Below are positions 1 through 5,006 of a stretch of DNA of 8,344 bases, in pieces (position 1 is the stretch's first letter; each line of letters begins with the position of its first letter). This DNA is from Opitutia bacterium (GTDB lineage: Bacteria > Verrucomicrobiota > Verrucomicrobiia > Opitutales > Seribacteraceae). The DNA lies in contig JABGUO010000179.1 in the NCBI GenBank assembly GCA_018646565.1, positions 1 to 8,344 on the forward strand, given 5' to 3'. The position numbers and the translations under genes are program-made. The notes under the pieces were generated by a model. The model saw nothing but the letters and a program-made list of their open reading frames with translations. It searched no databases and was not told the origin of the DNA.

Positions 1-414
1 AACTTAATTTCGAATGAGGAGGATATATTTGAATGTGGTGCCTTTCTTTTGCGGTCATTGGCTGGTTTAGTGGACCGTAATGGCGATCTTCTTGATCAAG
101 AGGATTTGAGGAAAAGTTTCCTTCCCGGCGATTCGCTTATTTTAGGCATTCAAAAAGGAAATCGAAATGAGATCTTTCTTCCGGAAGAAAAAGATTGGGA
201 CCCGAACTCAGGAGAGATTTTTTTTCCAATGGATCCGTGGAACGAACCCTATGTCTATCAATTTCCACGACGGGATGGACATAAAGGTTTCTTACTCTTT
301 TCGAAGGGGGCGGACGGACAATCGTCTGTTTTTGCTCAGGAATTAACTGCCACTCCTACCAAGGAAGCAATCGACGAAGATAATATTCCAAACACTGAAC
401 CGGGGAAATGGTGA
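1..414 (+). CDS. GspG-like pseudopilin, 3' part (5' end outside window)
   Basis: The reading frame is open from the first base to the TGA at 412-414, so this is the C-terminal 137 residues of a larger protein. A TTG at 49 is in frame, but nothing marks it as the true start. The C-terminal pattern is that of the major pseudopilin GspG of type II secretion. A D-P-W-N-E-P-Y-V-Y block (codons from 232) is followed by a short G-rich turn and S-K-G-A-D-G (codons from 301). The tail is acidic, D-E-D-N-I, and ends G-K-W. In GspG this region forms the C-terminal beta-sheet and a calcium-binding loop, and the acidic residues here would suit such a site (inference). The N-terminal methylation helix must lie upstream and cannot be checked. 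The gene overlaps the next pseudopilin gene by 7 bp, which supports co-translation. It could instead be a pilin-like protein of another type IV filament system. Confidence 0.72.
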   Translation, partial: NLISNEEDIFECGAFLLRSLAGLVDRNGDLLDQEDLRKSFLPGDSLILGIQKGNRNEIFLPEEKDWDPNSGEIFFPMDPWNEPYVYQFPRRDGHKGFLLFSKGADGQSSVFAQELTATPTKEAIDEDNIPNTEPGKW

Positions 415-1106
415 ACCGCTTTATGAACAAGAAAAAATCCAAATTACGAGGGTTTACCCTTATTGAATTATTAGTGGTTATTGCCGTAATTGGCATTTTA
501 ATGGGAATGTTGGGACCCAAAGTGTTTGATTTGCTGACGAGTTCAAAAGTAAAAAAATCACAGTCAGTATTTCGCTCATGGGTCACTCAACTTTATCAAT
601 ATAAAGAATTTTACAAATACTTTCCTCCCTTTCTTTTGGAGGAAGATGAAGGGGTGCCAATGCTTCTCTCAGAAGCTGAAAATCACGAATCTTTTATAAT
701 CGCACTTAAGGGAATGAGATGGGATCCAGATTTAACAGAATGGCAACCCATTGATCAGGGCAGTGAGTTGAGGGATCAAAATCGAAAAGGTCGAGAATTT
801 CATTCATTTTCAGAAGATGAATTTGGTCCAGAGGGATATCTTGCAGATTCCTGGGCTGGGACTAAAATTCGGGTTGTAGTGGATCAGGATGGGGACGGTT
901 TAATTAAGTTAGGATCGGCAGCAGTTGATGAAATACTTTCCGCCCTTAAGCAGGATTACGATTCGGAGGTTGTGGATAATGCAAAAGAAAAATTATCTGT
1001 GATTCGAGAAAAAGTCGGAATTTATGTACTCGTTGATGAGACCGGTGAAACAGAATCAGAAAATGTTTTTTCCTGGGATGTCGGGAAATATTTAGAAAAG
1101 GACTAA
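408..1106 (+). CDS. prepilin-type protein, GspG-like, with DQDGDG motif
   Basis: This 232-residue protein has a textbook class III signal. A short basic leader (KKKSKLR) ends in Gly15, followed by Phe16 and Glu20 (position +5 of the mature protein) and a hydrophobic helix to about residue 38. Prepilin peptidase PilD/GspO would cut after Gly15 and methylate Phe16. The distal part has Asp-Ser-Trp (147-149), equivalent to the D-P-W turn of GspG. It is followed by a strand and Asp159-Gln-Asp161-Gly-Asp163-Gly, an EF-hand-like acidic loop that may bind calcium (inference). A second strand pair then leads to a final F-S-W-D. The start could be the ATG at 408, which overlaps the upstream stop, or the ATG at 423 (Met6), which gives a more usual 10-residue leader. 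Neither has a strong ribosome-binding site. It probably acts as a pilus-like subunit in the inner membrane and periplasm. Exact subunit identity (G or other) is uncertain. Confidence 0.8.
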   Translation: MVNRFMNKKKSKLRGFTLIELLVVIAVIGILMGMLGPKVFDLLTSSKVKKSQSVFRSWVTQLYQYKEFYKYFPPFLLEEDEGVPMLLSEAENHESFIIALKGMRWDPDLTEWQPIDQGSELRDQNRKGREFHSFSEDEFGPEGYLADSWAGTKIRVVVDQDGDGLIKLGSAAVDEILSALKQDYDSEVVDNAKEKLSVIREKVGIYVLVDETGETESENVFSWDVGKYLEKD

Positions 1107-1114
1107 TTGACCGT

Positions 1115-1831
1115 TTGAAAATCGATTATTATCAAAAGCGAATTAAACTAAAAGGGTTCACCCTTTTGGAATTGTTGATTGTTTTGGCAGTGATGGGTTT
1201 AATGATGGGGTTAGTGGGATTCTCCTTGCTCGGGGGCGGTGGAGCCGAGCTTGGTGCCGCTCAGAGGGAATTACTTGGACTTGTCCAGCAAGCACGATCC
1301 CGTGCTGCATTATCGGGTAGTGAGACTCGATTAATTGTCAATAATACCGAGACCGACTTGGATAAATTTCACCGCTATGTAGAACTTATTGTTCAGGATA
1401 CATGTTCAACGACCGGTGAAGTGAAGTGGATTGTAATGGGGGAAGGGAAATATTTAACCGATGGTGTTTATTTTGTTCCGGAGGGAGAAGATCAATCGGA
1501 AACAGGAGAGGGATGGAGGAGTGATGCCTATACGATATGGAGCGATGAAAATGATGATTTTTCTTTAGCGGATTCTTTTAAGGGGGAGCGGGAACAAAAT
1601 GGGGATAACCAATTTCGGTACCTTGCCTTTAACCAACTAGGTAATGTCGTTTTTCCTGAATCTTCGGGATCCGGCGTACAAAAAGCACCTAAATTAGTTT
1701 TGGGCGTTGGCTCCCCCAATCCAGGTGAATCCGGAAAACCCCTTCGTTTTGATAATCCTAATTCCATTGCCGGTATATTACTTCGCCGTTACGGCGGGTT
1801 TGCTGTACTGGAGTTGGAAGATTTTGAATAA
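1115..1831 (+). CDS. prepilin-type protein, GspH-like
   Basis: This 238-residue protein starts at TTG 1115, the only sensible start before the prepilin signal. The basic leader ends in Gly14, followed by Phe15-Thr-Leu-Leu-Glu19 and a hydrophobic helix to about residue 40. Just after the helix comes an amphipathic stretch with A-A-Q-R-E-L and Q-Q-A-R-S-R-A-A-L-S-G, then a beta-strand, L-I-V-N. This is the characteristic GspH/FimT layout (helix, A-R-x-x-A segment, beta-rich globular domain). Later strands include Y-L-A-F-N-Q-L-G-N-V and a C-terminal hydrophobic strand pair after residue 200. GspH is a minor pseudopilin that helps cap or initiate the pseudopilus, so that role is inferred here. 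The gene begins 8 bp after the preceding stop and ends 3 bp before the next start. An AAGGA-like stretch lies about 12 bp upstream, rather far for a ribosome-binding site. Confidence 0.78.
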   Translation: MKIDYYQKRIKLKGFTLLELLIVLAVMGLMMGLVGFSLLGGGGAELGAAQRELLGLVQQARSRAALSGSETRLIVNNTETDLDKFHRYVELIVQDTCSTTGEVKWIVMGEGKYLTDGVYFVPEGEDQSETGEGWRSDAYTIWSDENDDFSLADSFKGEREQNGDNQFRYLAFNQLGNVVFPESSGSGVQKAPKLVLGVGSPNPGESGKPLRFDNPNSIAGILLRRYGGFAVLELEDFE

Positions 1832-1834
1832 ATT

Positions 1835-2584
1835 ATGGTCGTGATGAAACCATCGAGTTGCTCTCGAAAATCTTCGAAGAATGGTTTTACTCTCTTGGAA
1901 GTGGTCATTGCGTTGGCAGTTTTTGGATTTTTGATCGGTGGGTTACTTGGGTTTCTCCCCTGGGGAGTCGAAGGAGTGGGGAAGGTAAGAGAACAGAATA
2001 TTGCCTACGGATTAGTAGATGCGGTTCAAGTTGAATTAGAAAGAATGGGTTTTAGTCTCGTGGAGCGCGGAACCAAAAGAATTAAAGGGATTTCATCTCC
2101 TACACCAGAGGATATGAAGGACGAGCGGTGGAGCTTACTGTTAGTTGCTCCCAAAGAAGGGCACCGAGTCGAGTTTGAACAAGTGATCGAGTATGATAAA
2201 ACCTTGATGAATGATTCGGAGAGTCAGGAGGATGGACAAATGCAGGAACTTTGGATTAATGAATCCGGAGGTAGTAATCTTCCATTTAATCAATCTGTAC
2301 AAGGTGTGCCACTTTCTCTTCTCGGTATGAAAGGAAGTGAAACAGGTCCTCCGTGGTCCAACAGATGGCTTCCTGAGTCGGAAAGATATTTCCTCATTAA
2401 ATGTTCACAATATCCACTTGAGCATCGACACCGTCATCATCCCAGTAATGGATTTCTTGCCTTACAAATTGATATTCAATGGCCTTATAAAATACCTGAC
2501 CCATCAAAGGGAGAGGAGGGCTTTCGTCGAGTGTCACATCGATATCGAACGCATTTCCGCTTTCCTTTGGCGATTACCCGTTAG
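1835..2584 (+). CDS. prepilin-type protein, GspI/GspJ-like
   Basis: This 249-residue protein has leader residues 1-17 (M-V-V-M-K..., rich in Ser and Lys) ending in Gly17. Then comes Phe18-Thr-Leu-Leu-Glu22-Val-Val-Ile-Ala-Leu-Ala-Val-Phe, the F-T-L-L-E-V form typical of minor pseudopilins GspI and GspJ. The helix runs into L-L-G-F-L-P-W-G. From memory this resembles pilin-like proteins of Verrucomicrobia (the so-called Verru_Chthon cassettes), but that is a weak recollection and no assignment is made. An alternative start is Met4 (ATG at 1844). The globular part is hydrophilic with no motif I can name; the C-terminus has alternating strands before the stop. A His-rich patch (H-R-H-R-H-H) sits near residues 197-203 and might bind metal, which is speculative. 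The TAG stop at 2582-2584 abuts the GTG start of menA. Confidence 0.75.
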   Translation: MVVMKPSSCSRKSSKNGFTLLEVVIALAVFGFLIGGLLGFLPWGVEGVGKVREQNIAYGLVDAVQVELERMGFSLVERGTKRIKGISSPTPEDMKDERWSLLLVAPKEGHRVEFEQVIEYDKTLMNDSESQEDGQMQELWINESGGSNLPFNQSVQGVPLSLLGMKGSETGPPWSNRWLPESERYFLIKCSQYPLEHRHRHHPSNGFLALQIDIQWPYKIPDPSKGEEGFRRVSHRYRTHFRFPLAITR

Positions 2585-3484
2585 GTGACTGAACATTCAG
2601 CAAAATATAAACTGAGCATTTGGGTACTTGCTGCTCGGCCGAAGACCTTAGTTGCGTCGATTATTCCAGTTTCACTTGGTACCTCGTTGGCATTTAAGCA
2701 ATCAGAAGATTTATCTTTTGCTTTAATTGGAATGTGTTTTCTTTTTTCTTTCCTGGTTCAGATTGCCACCAATTTCGCGAATGATTACTTTGATTTTTTA
2801 AAGGGAGCAGATGAGCAAAGAACCCTCGGTCCCAAACGGTTTTCAACCCATGGCGTGATTGCTGGTTTAGACTTACGTAATGCATCTTATATTCTTCTCG
2901 TTTTTGCATTTATTTTGGGAGTTTTCATGATGGAAAACTCGGGTGCAAGTCGTTGGCTTCTTCTAATTGGAATCGCCAGTGTTTTAAGTGCGATTGCCTA
3001 TACTGGTGGACCTTTTCCCTTTGCTTACAATGGATTAGGCGATGTTTTTGTAATTCTTTTTTTTGGCTTTGTCGCGGTCTGTACGACTCATTATATTCTA
3101 ATTACCGAGGCGGGTCATTTATGGGAGCCAAATTGGGTCGTTCCGCTTGGAGTCGGTTTTAGTATCAACAATCTTTTGGTGTTGAATAATTATCGCGACC
3201 GAAACACTGATTTAATGGTGGGGAAAAAGACACTGATTGTTTTACTTGGGCAAAAGTTTGGTATTAGCCTTTATTTCTTTGGTTTCTTTACCTCTTTTGT
3301 TCTATGCCCTCTAATAGAAAGCAGCTTTGTCTACGCCACGATTCTTTTCCCGATAGGGATATACTTAGTTTGGAAGCTGAATAAAGCGAGTAAGAAAAAG
3401 CATTACGATTTCTTGCTTACATGCACTTCTCTATCAGTTTTAGTGTACGGTTTGGTAATCGCTTTTGCACTTACCAGCCAATAA
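2585..3484 (+). CDS. menA: 1,4-dihydroxy-2-naphthoate polyprenyltransferase (MenA)
   Basis: This is an integral membrane UbiA-family prenyltransferase of 299 residues, the usual length for MenA. It transfers a polyprenyl chain from polyprenyl diphosphate to 1,4-dihydroxy-2-naphthoate with loss of CO2, giving demethylmenaquinone. The N-terminus has the family signature W13-x-x-A-A-R-P-K-T-L followed by P28-V-x-L-G. The first aspartate-rich motif is N66-D67-Y-F-D70-F-x-x-G-x-D76, followed by G-P-x-R and S-T-H-G, the MenA rather than UbiA version. The second is N201-N202-Y-R-D205-x-x-x-D209 followed by G-K-K-T-L. Both would coordinate Mg-diphosphate. About eight to nine hydrophobic helices are visible. 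The GTG start directly follows the previous stop with no gap and no visible ribosome-binding site, suggesting translational coupling to the pseudopilin gene. No other men genes are in view. Confidence 0.93.
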   Translation: MTEHSAKYKLSIWVLAARPKTLVASIIPVSLGTSLAFKQSEDLSFALIGMCFLFSFLVQIATNFANDYFDFLKGADEQRTLGPKRFSTHGVIAGLDLRNASYILLVFAFILGVFMMENSGASRWLLLIGIASVLSAIAYTGGPFPFAYNGLGDVFVILFFGFVAVCTTHYILITEAGHLWEPNWVVPLGVGFSINNLLVLNNYRDRNTDLMVGKKTLIVLLGQKFGISLYFFGFFTSFVLCPLIESSFVYATILFPIGIYLVWKLNKASKKKHYDFLLTCTSLSVLVYGLVIAFALTSQ

Positions 3485-3505
3485 AGATTTATAGATTATT
3501 AAAAG

Positions 3506-3823
3506 CTAGGAATTTACAATATCGACAAGCTCGTCTTTGGTCTTGAGACCAATAATTGTTTCGGAAAGAGAACCATTTTTATAAACCAAAAGAGTAGGGA
3601 TTGACTGAACGCCATGCTCTTGTGCCAATTCGGTATTATCGTCGACATTTACTTTGTAAACTTCAACAGAGTCACTCATCTCAGAGGAAAGTTCCTCGAG
3701 GACTGGAGTTAGTGCTTTGCAGGGACCACACCAAGGGGCCCAAAAGTCGATGATAAGTGTTTTGTCTTTTGAAGAGGTTACTTTTGCAAAGCTCTCTTTG
3801 TTTAAGTTAATGAGTTCGCTCAT
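3506..3823 (-). CDS. trxA: thioredoxin
   Basis: This is a cytosolic thioredoxin of 105 residues with no signal peptide. The active site Trp31-Cys32-Gly33-Pro34-Cys35 lies in F-W-A-P-W-C-G-P-C-K. The buried Asp26, Lys57 and cis-Pro76 (in S-I-P-T) are all present, and K-N-G near residues 82-84 completes the classical pattern. It reduces disulfides in client proteins such as ribonucleotide reductase or peroxiredoxins and is recharged by thioredoxin reductase, which is not in this window. It starts at ATG 3823, 33 bp downstream of the Pro-rich membrane protein gene on the same strand, so it may share that transcript or have its own promoter in the AT-rich gap. No Shine-Dalgarno sequence is visible. 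It converges with menA, with 21 bp between the two stops. Confidence 0.95.
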   Translation of the reverse strand: MSELINLNKESFAKVTSSKDKTLIIDFWAPWCGPCKALTPVLEELSSEMSDSVEVYKVNVDDNTELAQEHGVQSIPTLLVYKNGSLSETIIGLKTKDELVDIVNS

Positions 3824-3856
3824 TATAATTATGATAGTTTTAGCGTATTGTTGAGT

Positions 3857-4618
3857 TTAATTGGAAAGAAATAGAAGAACCATTGCCGTGATCGCACCAC
3901 CAAATACGAGGAAGTCGAGTATGAGAAAGATGATACTCGGTCTTTTCTTTTTTTCAGGTCCAACTGCTCCTTGAGGTTTGGGTCCTCCGGGTGGTGCCCC
4001 CATTGGTCCTGTTGCTGGAAGTCCTCCAGGAGGAGGTGTTCCCATTGCTGGCATCGGTGGCATTGCACCACCTGGAGCGGGTAGTGCAGGTCCTCCTTTT
4101 GGTGCAGTAAGTGCTGGTTTAGGCCCCCCAGGAGAGGGCATTGAAGCACCTGGTGTGGGAAGTGCAGGGCTGGGAGAAAGGGACGGGGTGGCTAATGTGG
4201 GTGCGGGTCCAGGGGTAGGTGCAGATGGTAAATTCCCCACATTAGGTAGGCTTGGAGAAGGTAAAGGAGACGGAGGCAATGCCGCGGTTGGAGCAGGCAT
4301 CGGTGCAGGAGCGAGTGCAGGAGCAACGGCCGAAGGAATGACCGCTGGCTTGGGTCCACTAGGTAAAGTTGCCGGTACAACAGGAGAGGGGAGTCCCGCG
4401 GCACTGGGTGGAGTAGGTGCTGCTGGTATGCCAGCAGGAACAGCAGCAGTCGGTGAGGGTAAAGGTGCTGGAGTTCCGTCACTCGGCTTGATCTTCGGAG
4501 CAAATGGAGATCGGGTTACTCTAAACTTGGGTCCACCTTCACCAGGTTTCACTGGAGCTCCTTCTTTAGGAGTTAATTTGAGGATGGGTTTCGGGGGGTT
4601 GGGCAATCCTTCTGACAT
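3857..4618 (-). CDS. Pro/Ala-rich protein with C-terminal membrane anchor, unknown function
   Basis: I do not recognise this 253-residue protein as a known family. Residues 1-48 are basic and Pro-rich but not repetitive (K-P-I-L-K-L-T-P-K, F-R-V-T-R-S-P-F-A-P-K). Residues about 50-220 are very low complexity, mostly Pro, Ala, Gly, Ser and Leu, becoming G-G-P and P-G-G rich near the end. A charged clamp Glu222-Lys-Lys-Lys-Arg226 precedes a single hydrophobic helix (about 229-251, with one Asp at 235), and the chain ends S-N. There is no N-terminal signal peptide, so the likely topology is tail-anchored with the long disordered part in the cytoplasm (inference). It has no cysteine. It sits 48 bp after the 91-residue gene and 33 bp before thioredoxin, on the same strand. 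Stop-free frames also exist on the opposite strand, but this frame has the coherent membrane anchor and basic flank, so I take it as the real one. Confidence 0.8.
   Translation of the reverse strand: MSEGLPNPPKPILKLTPKEGAPVKPGEGGPKFRVTRSPFAPKIKPSDGTPAPLPSPTAAVPAGIPAAPTPPSAAGLPSPVVPATLPSGPKPAVIPSAVAPALAPAPMPAPTAALPPSPLPSPSLPNVGNLPSAPTPGPAPTLATPSLSPSPALPTPGASMPSPGGPKPALTAPKGGPALPAPGGAMPPMPAMGTPPPGGLPATGPMGAPPGGPKPQGAVGPEKKKRPSIIFLILDFLVFGGAITAMVLLFLSN
3959..4471 (-). repeat. low-complexity Pro/Ala/Gly-coding tract
   Basis: This part of the Pro-rich gene encodes residues about 50-220. It is clearly richer in G+C than its neighbours, and the + strand is biased to G. Short imperfect repeats occur, for example TGCAGGAGC at 4304-4312 and again at 4316-4324, a 12-bp period. 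The bias suppresses stop codons, so long open frames appear in several other frames, including an antisense one at 3978-4835. No longer exact tandem array is visible. Such tracts often change length between strains by slippage or recombination; that is an inference here. Confidence 0.65.
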
Positions 4619-4666
4619 GATGCTATTGATTCAAAAAGGAATATTAACTCAGGGCAAGCGAAAGAT

Positions 4667-4942
4667 TTATTCCTTGGGAGTGTTTTTTTCGATCAAATCA
4701 GAAATTTCGTCCATGGATGCATTTTCAATCGACTTTCCTTTGAGGGACAAATCCTCAAAAGTTTTGAAAAGGGTTTCTGTCATTTTATCGTGTGTGTTCT
4801 CTGAACCTCCAAAAATAGAAAACTTATCTGCCTGAGTAATTCTCTTGTGTCCATCGGTACAGTCCAATCCAAGACCAAATAGGTGAGCCATTACTTTTGG
4901 GTCTTTGTAAGGTAGGTTCGGATGTTGGTATCTTTTGTTCAT
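4667..4942 (-). CDS. conserved-looking 91-residue protein, unknown function
   Basis: This small cytosolic protein of 91 residues has no signal peptide or membrane segment, and I cannot name its family. The N-terminal half is rich in His, Pro and Gly: Y5-Q-H-P-N-L-P-Y12, then H20-L-F-G-L-G-L-D27, G31-H-K-R, and F44-G-G-S-E-N-T-H51. The C-terminal half (about 52-87) reads as amphipathic helices rich in Glu, Lys and Leu (T-E-T-L-F-K-T-F-E-D-L, then D-E-I-S-D-L-I-E-K). There is a single cysteine (Cys28). The dense G-L-G-L-D and F-G-G-S patches look like conserved family motifs, and I have a vague impression of similar hypothetical proteins in Verrucomicrobiota. It starts at ATG 4942, right behind a good promoter, and is followed after 48 bp by the Pro-rich membrane protein gene, so the two are probably co-transcribed. 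Confidence 0.8.
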   Translation of the reverse strand: MNKRYQHPNLPYKDPKVMAHLFGLGLDCTDGHKRITQADKFSIFGGSENTHDKMTETLFKTFEDLSLKGKSIENASMDEISDLIEKNTPKE

Positions 4943-4950
4943 TTAATAAT

Positions 4951-4980
4951 ATAATATTTATAGAGTGAGCTTTAAGTCAA
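4951..4980 (-). promoter_or_regulatory. sigma70-like promoter of the 91-residue gene cluster
   Basis: Reading the - strand, TTGACT (4975-4980) matches the -35 consensus at 5 of 6 positions. It is followed by an 18-bp spacer and TATTAT (4951-4956), a good -10. Transcription would start near 4944, one or two bases before the ATG at 4942, so the mRNA would be leaderless or nearly so. No Shine-Dalgarno sequence is present in the AT-rich stretch before the ATG, which agrees with that. An upstream AT-rich near-palindrome follows the lptD stop but has no G-C stem or T tract, so I do not call it a terminator. Confidence 0.6.
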
Positions 4981-5006
4981 TACAGTCTTATTTTAATTCA
5001 AAAAAT

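Noticed and set aside
3978..4835. A 285-codon open frame on the + strand, Gly/Ala/Pro-rich, antisense to the Pro-rich gene
   Set aside because: It is the mirror of a low-complexity tract that suppresses stops on both strands. It has no separate domain, signal or anchor, and its last third is antisense to the 91-residue gene. The - strand product has a coherent membrane helix and basic flank.
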